The notes below the pieces were generated by a model, which saw nothing but the letters and a program-made list of their open reading frames with translations, had not been told where the DNA came from and did no database searches. Shown here piece by piece: positions 24,625 to 32,601 of a stretch of DNA of 56,366 bases; position 1 is the first letter of the stretch; every line of letters starts with the position of its first letter. Source of the DNA: Krumholzibacterium sp965370495 (lineage in GTDB: Bacteria > Krumholzibacteriota > Krumholzibacteriia > Krumholzibacteriales > Krumholzibacteriaceae); assembly GCA_965370495.1 (NCBI GenBank), contig CBDUUV010000001.1:1-56366 (forward strand), read 5' to 3'. The position numbers and the translations under genes are program-made.

Positions 24625-25380
24625 TTAATAATCACTTGATTGCAGTTTACTTATCCGTGATAAAAATTCATCATATTCAATTGCTTTTACTTCAAAAAGA
24701 CCTTTTTTCTGGCCCTGTAATACTTCTTTAACTATGTCGACCATTGTATCCTGATATAATTTAATATCAGTTTGATTTACAGAATCAGGATTTTTATCAA
24801 AAGCAAGTTCAACTTTCCAGAGTCTGTCCATCAGTTCGTTTCCAATGAGTAAATGTTTGCTGTACACAATGTGGACAGCCTTCTTTCGCGGATGATAGCC
24901 AATATAATAGTGATATACCCTTTTGGGAGAAATTATAGTCTCATCAATGAAGTAATGATTTTTTTCAGGATTATTTCTTCGTATACATCCCAGAACATAG
25001 GCAATTACATCGCTTACAGTATGGTCTCTACTACTAATAAGTGTAAACCCGTCTTTTTCCAGGGATTTTACGGGCCCTTTTATTAAATCTGTAGCTATCT
25101 GAGAAATACGATATCCTCCCGCACCGCATAAACAGACATGCCCTAAAAAACAACTTACATCGTTAAAGCTGGTTTCTATTATTTCTTGATCAGGGGGATA
25201 ACTTCCTGCCAGAATTCCATGATGATAATGAAAAAGTACAGGCGGAATATCATAGATGAAATCGTATTTTTTGTTCCAGGGTGATTCGTTATTATTTGTT
25301 TGTGAATCAAAAAATAAACAAGAGCTAAGTAATAACAGTAAGCCCAAGGCACTGATTTTAAATATTTTGTATTTTTTCAT
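24625..25380 (-). CDS. AT-rich lipoprotein, weakly FmdE-like
   Basis: A 251-residue lipoprotein with a lipobox at LLSSC. The segment FLGHVCLCGAGGYRI recalls the HGHxCPGxxxGYR motif of FmdE-type (formylmethanofuran dehydrogenase subunit E) domains, and HTVSDVIAYVLGC recalls the following cysteine-containing block of that family. The match is by eye and partial, so the family is uncertain; an exported FmdE-like domain would be a metal-binding rather than enzymatic unit. Base use is clearly more AT-rich than in neighbouring genes and no Shine-Dalgarno sequence is evident, both pointing to recent acquisition. It stands alone between the exosortase locus and the sugar-related genes. Confidence 0.75.
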   Translation of the reverse strand: MKKYKIFKISALGLLLLLSSCLFFDSQTNNNESPWNKKYDFIYDIPPVLFHYHHGILAGSYPPDQEIIETSFNDVSCFLGHVCLCGAGGYRISQIATDLIKGPVKSLEKDGFTLISSRDHTVSDVIAYVLGCIRRNNPEKNHYFIDETIISPKRVYHYYIGYHPRKKAVHIVYSKHLLIGNELMDRLWKVELAFDKNPDSVNQTDIKLYQDTMVDIVKEVLQGQKKGLFEVKAIEYDEFLSRISKLQSSDY

Positions 25381-25506
25381 AGTGTTGATTTCTATTCAGT
25401 ATTGAGTAATTGAAACAACAAATTTTATTCGAATGTACCCCAGCCTCAGCGGCAAGTCAATCCTGAAGGAGGCCATGGCTTCGATATCCGGGCAACTTCC
25501 TGAAAA

Positions 25507-26835
25507 CTACGGTCTTTCTTCCAGGCTTGATTCGACTATCTGCGGCTTTCCTGAAGGACTGGGGTCAATCTTCGAAACCTCTTCGAAAAGGATCTCGAAG
25601 GGTTCCTGAATATAATCGGTTATCTTTTTCTTCACACTCTCGAGAATGCCGGGAGAGAAATTCCTGTCACGGATATATTCTATCGTTATGCCGCCGATCT
25701 CTTTCTGGACCACTCTGAATTGTCTGATTTCCGGTATATGTTCAAAAATGGCCGTAAAGAAATGCACAATCATGTACTTGCCTGATCCAGTGCGGACAAT
25801 ATCAGTGTCTCTTCCGATAACTTTTTCCAGTATGGGAAAATTCAATTCACGGCCTTCCGGATATTTTTCGGCTGGCAGTTTCACTGCCAGATCTCCCAGG
25901 TAATAACGGATCAGGGGCATCGAATAACCGTCGAGTCGCGTTACCAGGACATACCCCATCTCGCCATCGGGGACCTTGTTTCCCTCTTTGTCCACTATTT
26001 CGAGAAAGACATGGGGACTCATGATATACATGAATTCAAGATCTTTCTGAGCGGCGATGCGCAAACCTTCACCACATCCGTATGTTTCGAAAACCCTGGT
26101 CGAAAAAGCGGATTCGATCGCTTTGCGATAATGCGGAAACAATTTATCGCCCCAGGCGATTACAGTTCTGAAACCGATCCTGTTTTCCATCTTTTTCATG
26201 GCGACCAGCGCGATCGGATATAAAGAGGATGCGTAGCCTGCCAGAGAGAATCCGGAAGAACGATCAACGGTTTTCAGAAATCTTTCTATATATGATTCGG
26301 AATAATTATAGGCGGTAACATATTTCGTTCTGAAAAAAAGATCTTTAAGAGCTTTTCTAAAACCCCGGCCTGGTGTCATCCCGGTCTGGATCAGCCTGTC
26401 GCCTATCCTGTATCCGGCCCACTCCCACCAGAGCATCTGTATAGCGTTCGATATTGACTCTTCACCTTTATCCACAAATACCCTGGTCTGAACCCCCGAT
26501 GAGCCGCTACTGACATGAGGGATCAATCTCTCCCTGCTCTTGCATACCAGCCTGTCCTCATTTTCCTTGATTTCCGTTTTCCTCAGGATCGGGAAATTCC
26601 TGACCCACCTGCGGGGATCCTCGTCGAATTCAATTTTCATATCCCGGTAATATGGGATGTTTTTGGTCGAATGATCGAGGACCGCTTTCAGATTGCGGTG
26701 TTGTATAGCTGATATCTCGCCGGCTGACAAATGCTGTATCTTTCTCCAGTTGCTGAGCTGGTGCATGAATGATGTCCCGAAAAGGAGATCACCGGCAGGC
26801 AATATAGCTTTTTCCAGAATCAGGTTATACAGCAT
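25507..26835 (-). CDS. Phenylacetate-CoA ligase (PaaK/CapK)-like adenylate-forming enzyme
   Basis: A 442-residue member of the CapK branch of adenylate-forming enzymes, commonly found in polysaccharide loci. The phosphate-binding loop SSGSSGVQTRVFV lies near residue 111, followed by YGCGEGLRI (adenine pocket) and MPLIRYYLGDLAVKLP (ribose-binding Asp region). The usual C-terminal lysine region is short. Substrate cannot be inferred; CapK proteins may activate a small acid for attachment to a glycan. It follows the glycosyltransferase gene by about 50 bases on the same strand, so both probably form one transcript. No good ribosome site is seen at ATG 26835. Confidence 0.88.
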   Translation of the reverse strand: MLYNLILEKAILPAGDLLFGTSFMHQLSNWRKIQHLSAGEISAIQHRNLKAVLDHSTKNIPYYRDMKIEFDEDPRRWVRNFPILRKTEIKENEDRLVCKSRERLIPHVSSGSSGVQTRVFVDKGEESISNAIQMLWWEWAGYRIGDRLIQTGMTPGRGFRKALKDLFFRTKYVTAYNYSESYIERFLKTVDRSSGFSLAGYASSLYPIALVAMKKMENRIGFRTVIAWGDKLFPHYRKAIESAFSTRVFETYGCGEGLRIAAQKDLEFMYIMSPHVFLEIVDKEGNKVPDGEMGYVLVTRLDGYSMPLIRYYLGDLAVKLPAEKYPEGRELNFPILEKVIGRDTDIVRTGSGKYMIVHFFTAIFEHIPEIRQFRVVQKEIGGITIEYIRDRNFSPGILESVKKKITDYIQEPFEILFEEVSKIDPSPSGKPQIVESSLEERP

Positions 26836-26884
26836 GGTAATTGATCAGTTCTCACTAAATATCTTTAAGATCCGACTTCGAGTT

Positions 26885-27973
26885 CTATAACAGCCCGGAA
26901 ATTTTTGCTATCAAAAGATCTTTTACTATGAGCTTTTCCGAAAATTCCTTTACAAAACCAAACGCGTTGGCCGCAATCGAGTCATACAACATGTTATCCG
27001 AAGCGAGTCGTTCCAGGGCATCCATGATCCCCTCCGCGGACTTTACCGGGACAAGTATTCCCGTAGTTCCATCCATGACTATTTCCGGAATGGTTTTCCA
27101 GTCCGTCGCTATAACTGGAACATTGGCGGCAAAACCCTGCAGTATTACTACCGGGTACCCTTCCCCTATGTGATATGTTGGAAGTAACAGAACATCATAA
27201 CCACGTATCGTTTCGGTGACATTTTCCGCGTTTACAATGCCGGAGTATTCAAGGTTTCCAGCCCGGGAGATCTCTTCCATAAAAGTGTCGCGGTCACGAT
27301 CGACCAGCTGTCCGAAAAAATTACATGAGAAATCTGTTTTTCCCCTCAGCGCTTCGATGATTTCGAAAACACCTTTCTCCCTTTTTATTTGCCCGACAAA
27401 GACACAACGTCCCGAAAACGTTTTCTTTTCGTGAATGGCCTGAAAGTTCTTGTCAGGAAGAAAACTGGGAAACTGCAGGACGTGTTCATGCTCCAGTCCG
27501 GTAATATTGACAAGTTGATTTGCAAGGTTATGGGTTTCTGGTAAAACAAACTTCGATTTTTTCAACGCTGATGTAACCAGGCGCTTTCTCAGTGGGTGGA
27601 ATTTCTCGATCCGTTCTGCCAGGAACGAACCGAAGCTTTTGACCAGAACAGGTTTTCGCATTAGCAAAGAGAAGAATATTATAGGAAGCCCCAATGTACA
27701 GATAAATCCGCTGTTTGCCCAGACCATAACGAGATTGGTTCCTGGAAGTTTGTACGACAACTGCGACAGAATGCGGATGGCCCTGAAGAGGTCACGCGGA
27801 GATCGTTTCTCGAAAGGCAGCCTTACCCTGTTTCCAGCGGATGTATTGATATGATCTATCTCTATTCCCGATTGATTCCAATAGGCGCTCTCGAGAAGGT
27901 TCAGGGTCGAGACAGTATCTCCTCCTATCGGGGGAGGTAGAGGGCCTATGAGAAGAACGCGTTTTTTTTTCAT
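26885..27973 (-). CDS. Glycosyltransferase family 4 protein
   Basis: A 362-residue GT-B glycosyltransferase that would use a nucleotide sugar to extend a glycan. The N-terminal Gly-rich loop GPLPPPIGGDTVS binds the donor side, and the C-terminal half has the family block FVGQIKREKGVFEIIEAL and EGYPVVILQGFAANVPVIAT. In that motif the second acidic residue of the usual E-x7-E pair is Gln, which is unusual and may affect activity or sugar choice. ATG 27973 has AGGA eight bases upstream. It lies upstream of the CapK-like gene and supports an exopolysaccharide role beside the exosortase locus. Confidence 0.9.
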   Translation of the reverse strand: MKKKRVLLIGPLPPPIGGDTVSTLNLLESAYWNQSGIEIDHINTSAGNRVRLPFEKRSPRDLFRAIRILSQLSYKLPGTNLVMVWANSGFICTLGLPIIFFSLLMRKPVLVKSFGSFLAERIEKFHPLRKRLVTSALKKSKFVLPETHNLANQLVNITGLEHEHVLQFPSFLPDKNFQAIHEKKTFSGRCVFVGQIKREKGVFEIIEALRGKTDFSCNFFGQLVDRDRDTFMEEISRAGNLEYSGIVNAENVTETIRGYDVLLLPTYHIGEGYPVVILQGFAANVPVIATDWKTIPEIVMDGTTGILVPVKSAEGIMDALERLASDNMLYDSIAANAFGFVKEFSEKLIVKDLLIAKISGLL

Positions 27974-28123
27974 AGAAAAATCCTGGAAACGTGCCTTGCA
28001 CGCTCCTGCCCGGCGATTGTATTAAGCAACTATTCTTCAGTGTAATTTATCATACTTTCGGGAAAATATCATATTGAAAAATCAGCCTGCGGGAGACTTT
28101 GTTCCCACTGGCTGAATAAACGC

Positions 28124-28160
28124 AAAAAAGCCCGCGGAAAATATCTTTCCTACGGGCTTT
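28124..28160 (-). terminator. Intrinsic terminator of the DUF5916 gene
   Basis: On the minus strand AAAGCCCGTAGGAAAG and TTCCGCGGGCTTT pair around a short loop, followed by TTTT. It lies about 30 bases after the stop codon. Confidence 0.85.
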
Positions 28161-28190
28161 AATGCGTCCTTCCGGGACTATAAAGCGATC

Positions 28191-30842
28191 TTAGATGCTG
28201 AACCACTTGTTTATCTTTATCAGGAAAGTATTGTCCCCGTCCGACGAGAACATCCTTCTCATATCCCTGCTGAACCTGAAATCACCGACTTCTTCTTCGA
28301 AATCGGTTGCTCCCCTTGACCACACGAGGAAGATCGTCGAGCCCGGGGCGAACTCCCAGCGAAAAACAAGATTTGAACGGAACTGTTTGAAGTTAAAATC
28401 CGGGTTGTTCCAGTAATCGAACGGAGTGAACCTGTCACCGTATCTGTCAGCGTGAGGCGCGGTGACTTCCTTGAAATCCGAATATTTGCCGGCCGCGATA
28501 TACGGCATGCCATAGAATTGCAGGCACATTTTCGACGTAAGGGTGAAATCGACACGGGTCGTAATCCTCAAGGTCTTTCTGTTGATGCGTCCAAGGATAT
28601 AATGATCACCTTCAGCATCCTCGTATGAATCGACGTACTGCAGGTCGTTGGTGCTGATGTTGTACGAGGGGCGGAGTGATATGTTGAATCTGCCCGAAGG
28701 CCGGATCGTGATCCCAGGAGATATTTCATAGGAAGTGAATCCCTCCGAATTCCTGCTCACGGAGCCTCCGTATCTGAAGGAGATCATTTTGCGGTTGTCT
28801 GTATGAAATCCGTGCCACGTGGTGAACCTTCCGGGAATGATCACGGAAGGCCCTCCCCACAACAGCCTGTTATTCTGACGTTCATTGTTGAGAGCAATGC
28901 CTCCGTACAATCCCCAGTAGTTCATGAATTGCAGATAGCCGTTTATGTTTCCTCCTGCGCCGGTATCGTCTCTTCCATAATTGGTACCCTTCCAGGAATT
29001 GGTGTTCAGATTCCAGTTCCTGATGATCTTTCCCGGTTCATAATGCCGGTATCCGACCCACAGGACACCTAATGTATTGTCAGCATCGTTGGTGTAGCCG
29101 ACATCGTTCAGCTCGAAAGCCGGAGTTCTTGTATTGAATCCCACGCCGAAAAGCCACGGTTCTCCCGAGAATTTTCCACCCCAGAATGTTGCGGCGAACC
29201 CTTCCATGTGAGTCAATGTCGAATCGACTCCGAGGTGGTCAGCGTCGGGGCGCTGGTAGTATCTCAAGGGTGACTCCTGGGCATTGATCATCGCTTCTTC
29301 GCTGCCACTTATGTGACTTCCCAGCATCTTTACCCTCACGCTGTATTCATCGTTGTGCCAGCGGTGCTCGACATCGATCCCGGAGGTTATCGCCGTAGTG
29401 TTCATAAAATCGAAATCAGAGTTGGGAAGATCTCTGTAGACATTTGTCAGGATCCCGCCCACAGCGCTTTTTCCGTCATTGAATTCCTTCCGGGCACGAG
29501 CGACCGTATAGCTCGTCATGGGTTCGACTGCCACATCAAAACGCTTTCCGTCGGGCAGCTCGACAAGCGACTCCTCCTTGTCGGTAACGGCCTGGAGAAT
29601 ACCGATCGACCATCCGTTCGAAGTCCTTCCTGTTATTTTGGCCGCACCCAGTATCTTTGCAAATTGCGGTGTATTCTCCCAGTAGTCTTCAATACCGGCA
29701 AGCCTTGCCGCGTCTCCTGCATACAGGTGGGGACTTCTGCCGATACGCCTGGAATAGAAGACACGCTCCCTGTCCATGTCGCCAAACCCTATAGTGTAGT
29801 TGAATATATTGGCGCCCTCGATAAAGAAAGGCCGTTTTTCATCGAAGTATGTCTCGAAAGCAGTAAGATTGAATTCCGACGGGTCTTGTTCCACCTGTCC
29901 GAAGTCGGGATTGACCGACATATTAAGGGTGATATCGCTTGTAATACCGTATTTGATATCGAGGCCAAGCCGGTAGGATGGGTTGTTTCCATCCAAAAGC
30001 CCCCAGTCGTCAGCCAGGAAGGGGTTGCCATCGGGGTTGCCATACTTGTCGGCACTGGTAACCATGTATGGAAGTATCTCGAGTTTTTTCGATGCGGGCA
30101 GGTCGATAAGCCCTTCGAGCCTGCCGAACCTGGCTATGATCTGGCTGACATCCCTCGGAACAGGATTCCAGAAAGCATTTTCGTTGTTTCGGTTGATCGA
30201 TCTGAGGACCTGGAATCCCCAGGAACTTGTGTCCCCGTTGCTGGCATAGCGGAGCTGGCTGAAAGGTATACAGAATTCGGCTGTCCACCCTTTTTCATCG
30301 ATATGTGTAGCAACTTGCCAGACGGCGTCCCAGTTTTCGTCCCGGTCATTGCCGTCAAACCAGAAAGCGTCTGTCTGCACACCGGCAGGATTGACTGAGA
30401 ACTCGAATGCCGTTCTTTTGTCATTGTAGCTGTCGAAAGCAAGGCTGATCCAGTCGGATGGAGAATCCTCGTCCCTTCGGGTCAAAAGTCCCTTGATCCG
30501 GTCCGGGCTCGAATCAAAAGCCCTGATTCCAATAAATATACTATTATCGTTGTAAACGACCCTGATGGTTGTCTTTTCAGTAGACGGGGCTCCTTCCTCA
30601 GGCTCCTGTTGTATGAAACCGGACCCTGCAGGTGCTTTCGCCCATTCGGATTCATTCAGAATACCATCCACATGGATCCTTCCGTTTGAGATCCGGACAG
30701 CCTTCAGTTTCTTGAACAGGGCAGGATCATCTTCAATGGATTTACCGGCCGAAGCGGGCTTGGCCGGGAATACTGTCATCAGGATCAATATCAGACAGAA
30801 AAAGAATACACGGCTGTTACTGTATCCAGGCAGGGGGAGCAT
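28191..30842 (-). CDS. DUF5916 outer-membrane protein with CBM9-like N-terminal domain
   Basis: An 883-residue exported protein. A signal peptide (residues 1-32) is followed by a carbohydrate-binding family 9-like domain at about 42-240 (GRIHVDGILNESEWAKAP, WTAEFCIPFSQLRY). The remainder is beta-rich with alternating aromatic strands (FNISLRPSYNIS, NLVFRWEFAPGSTIFLVW) and ends in KINKWFSI, the kind of C-terminal aromatic seen in outer-membrane barrels. DUF5916 proteins are frequent in FCB lineages; the function is unknown, with a role in binding and uptake of glycans assumed. ATG 30842 has GGAAGG upstream. An ECF-type promoter precedes it. Confidence 0.9.
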   Translation of the reverse strand: MLPLPGYSNSRVFFFCLILILMTVFPAKPASAGKSIEDDPALFKKLKAVRISNGRIHVDGILNESEWAKAPAGSGFIQQEPEEGAPSTEKTTIRVVYNDNSIFIGIRAFDSSPDRIKGLLTRRDEDSPSDWISLAFDSYNDKRTAFEFSVNPAGVQTDAFWFDGNDRDENWDAVWQVATHIDEKGWTAEFCIPFSQLRYASNGDTSSWGFQVLRSINRNNENAFWNPVPRDVSQIIARFGRLEGLIDLPASKKLEILPYMVTSADKYGNPDGNPFLADDWGLLDGNNPSYRLGLDIKYGITSDITLNMSVNPDFGQVEQDPSEFNLTAFETYFDEKRPFFIEGANIFNYTIGFGDMDRERVFYSRRIGRSPHLYAGDAARLAGIEDYWENTPQFAKILGAAKITGRTSNGWSIGILQAVTDKEESLVELPDGKRFDVAVEPMTSYTVARARKEFNDGKSAVGGILTNVYRDLPNSDFDFMNTTAITSGIDVEHRWHNDEYSVRVKMLGSHISGSEEAMINAQESPLRYYQRPDADHLGVDSTLTHMEGFAATFWGGKFSGEPWLFGVGFNTRTPAFELNDVGYTNDADNTLGVLWVGYRHYEPGKIIRNWNLNTNSWKGTNYGRDDTGAGGNINGYLQFMNYWGLYGGIALNNERQNNRLLWGGPSVIIPGRFTTWHGFHTDNRKMISFRYGGSVSRNSEGFTSYEISPGITIRPSGRFNISLRPSYNISTNDLQYVDSYEDAEGDHYILGRINRKTLRITTRVDFTLTSKMCLQFYGMPYIAAGKYSDFKEVTAPHADRYGDRFTPFDYWNNPDFNFKQFRSNLVFRWEFAPGSTIFLVWSRGATDFEEEVGDFRFSRDMRRMFSSDGDNTFLIKINKWFSI

Positions 30843-30985
30843 GTTTGTCCTTCCATAAGCAGCGTTACTGAAAGAAACAGGGCGACGGGATCAGCTCACA
30901 GCCCCATGCGGGTATCCGTAAACGATTCTGCCACCAGTTTCCGTAGCGGTCGTGTGGTGTCGTATTCTTTTGTTTCCTGTTGATG

Positions 30986-31013
30986 TAAACGAAAAAAAAC
31001 GGAAAAAGTTTCA
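30986..31013 (-). promoter_or_regulatory. ECF sigma (sigma-W-like) promoter of the DUF5916 gene
   Basis: On the minus strand TGAAAC (31008-31013), exactly 16 bases and then CGTTTA (30986-30991). The TGAAAC-N16-CGT form is the known consensus of B. subtilis sigma-W and related ECF factors. The same form precedes the tricorn gene. Confidence 0.6.
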
Positions 31014-31122
31014 AAAATTTTTCCCGTCAGCATGATTCAGCGCGGATAGAGGTGATATATCGCTGTTATATTCAGAACATGCAAAGGGAGGGGGTGGTGG
31101 CGCGTTGTGAGGCCGCGTCGAG

Positions 31123-32451
31123 TCAGCATTTGTCGATATATCTCTCAATTTCCCAGTCAGTAACCGCGGACTTGAATTCCTGCACCTCTTTTTCCTTCGC
31201 ATTTGCGTACTTGGTGGATAGTTCATCTCCCAGGAGGTCGCGCATCAGGTCGCTCTCCCTGAAGAGCCGTACAGCCTCCTCCAGGGTCTGCGGCAGGATC
31301 TCTATTCCCATGTCGAGAAGTTCCCGGCCGGTTTTTTCATATACGCTGTCTTCCATCTCAGGCGCGAGTTCTACCCTGTTTTTGATTCCGTCAAGCCCCG
31401 CCTTGAGTATGGCTGCGAACAGGAGATAGGGAGAAGCACTGGGATCGGGGCATCTCAGCTCGGCTCTGATCGATGATTCCCTCCCCTTGGTAAAATGAGG
31501 AATTCGTACCAGTGCTGACCTGTTTTTGCTTCCCCAGCAGATGTAGACAGGGGCTTCGTACCCGGAGACAAGACGTTTGTAGGAGTTGATAGTGGGATTT
31601 GTCAGGGCACACATTCCCTTGATATGAACGAGAAGCCCCGCAATAAAATTCTTGGCCAATGGGGAAAGCTTGTCAGGATCATGCTCGTCGTAGAATGCGG
31701 GAGTCCCATCGTCGCTGAAAAGGCTGCAATGGATATGCATGCCGTTTCCGGGTTTTTCGAAGAGAGGTTTTGGCATGAAGGAAGCTATAAGCCCGCGTCT
31801 GTGAGCTATGGATTTTATTATTTTTTTCAATACGATGATATTGTCGGCCGTTGTCAGCGCGTCACCGTACCTGAATCCGACTTCGTGCTGTCCGACACCG
31901 ACCTCATGGTGTGCTCTTTCCGAATCAATTCCGAATACCTTCAGGGCCACCATGATTTCTTTGCGGATATCGCTACCGATGTCCTTGGCCGAACTGTCGA
32001 AATAGGAGCCTGTATCAAACTCGGGAGTCACAAAACTCCCGTCAGCCGACCTTTTGAAAAGGTAGAATTCGACTTCAGGCCCGACGTTGAATTCGTAACC
32101 CATTTCACGTGCCTCGGCGACGATTTTTTTCAGAACGGCCCTGGGGTCACTGCTGAAGAGATTTCCATCGGGAGTGTAGACGTCACACATGAACCTTGCT
32201 GTTTTTCTGCTGCCATCGGCTCCTGGTAAAATGGCGTAAGTAGAGATATCCGGCTTGAGATACATATCGCTTTCTTTTGTCCTGGCAAATCCCCTGATGG
32301 AAGAGCCGTCGAACCAGACACCTCTTTCCGCGGCGGTGGCGAGATTTTCGATCGGGATTTCGATAGATTTGAGTACTCCGAAGATATCGGTAAACTCGAG
32401 TTCGACGAATACGACTCCGTCGGATTTTGCTTTCACTATCAAATCGCGCAT
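31123..32451 (-). CDS. glnA: Glutamine synthetase, type I (alpha-like)
   Basis: A 442-residue enzyme that makes glutamine from glutamate, ammonia and ATP. Visible blocks are FDGSSIRGFA (N-terminal active-site loop), VGPEVEFYLF, HHEVGVGQHEVGFRYG (metal-binding), GNGMHIHCSLF, NPTINSYKRLVSGYEAPVYICW and RSALVRIP (substrate arginines). The length and the absence of a NLYDLPP adenylylation loop indicate the shorter GSI-alpha class. ATG 32451 is chosen since GGAGG lies eight bases upstream; the frame is open to 32523. It stands alone, so nitrogen control must act from elsewhere. Confidence 0.96.
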   Translation of the reverse strand: MRDLIVKAKSDGVVFVELEFTDIFGVLKSIEIPIENLATAAERGVWFDGSSIRGFARTKESDMYLKPDISTYAILPGADGSRKTARFMCDVYTPDGNLFSSDPRAVLKKIVAEAREMGYEFNVGPEVEFYLFKRSADGSFVTPEFDTGSYFDSSAKDIGSDIRKEIMVALKVFGIDSERAHHEVGVGQHEVGFRYGDALTTADNIIVLKKIIKSIAHRRGLIASFMPKPLFEKPGNGMHIHCSLFSDDGTPAFYDEHDPDKLSPLAKNFIAGLLVHIKGMCALTNPTINSYKRLVSGYEAPVYICWGSKNRSALVRIPHFTKGRESSIRAELRCPDPSASPYLLFAAILKAGLDGIKNRVELAPEMEDSVYEKTGRELLDMGIEILPQTLEEAVRLFRESDLMRDLLGDELSTKYANAKEKEVQEFKSAVTDWEIERYIDKC

Positions 32452-32601
32452 CCGGTTTGCCTCCATATCAATAACTGCTGGCCTGACAATGGCTTGTATT
32501 GTCGATCGTAAACGTTTTTTCAAGGATTGTTCTTGAAAGACTCAATCTACATTAACGAATGGGGGGTTGTCTACTTAAAAAAATTCAACCTGGGGCCTGC
32601 A

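Noticed and set aside
27998..28011. GG-N10-GC match before the glycosyltransferase gene as a sigma-54 promoter
   Set aside because: Both the -24 (CGGGCAG) and -12 (GTGC) boxes are poor compared with the three accepted elements.
29313..30398. Plus-strand frame of 361 codons
   Set aside because: It lies fully opposite to the DUF5916 gene and reflects its codon bias; no signal or motif is present.
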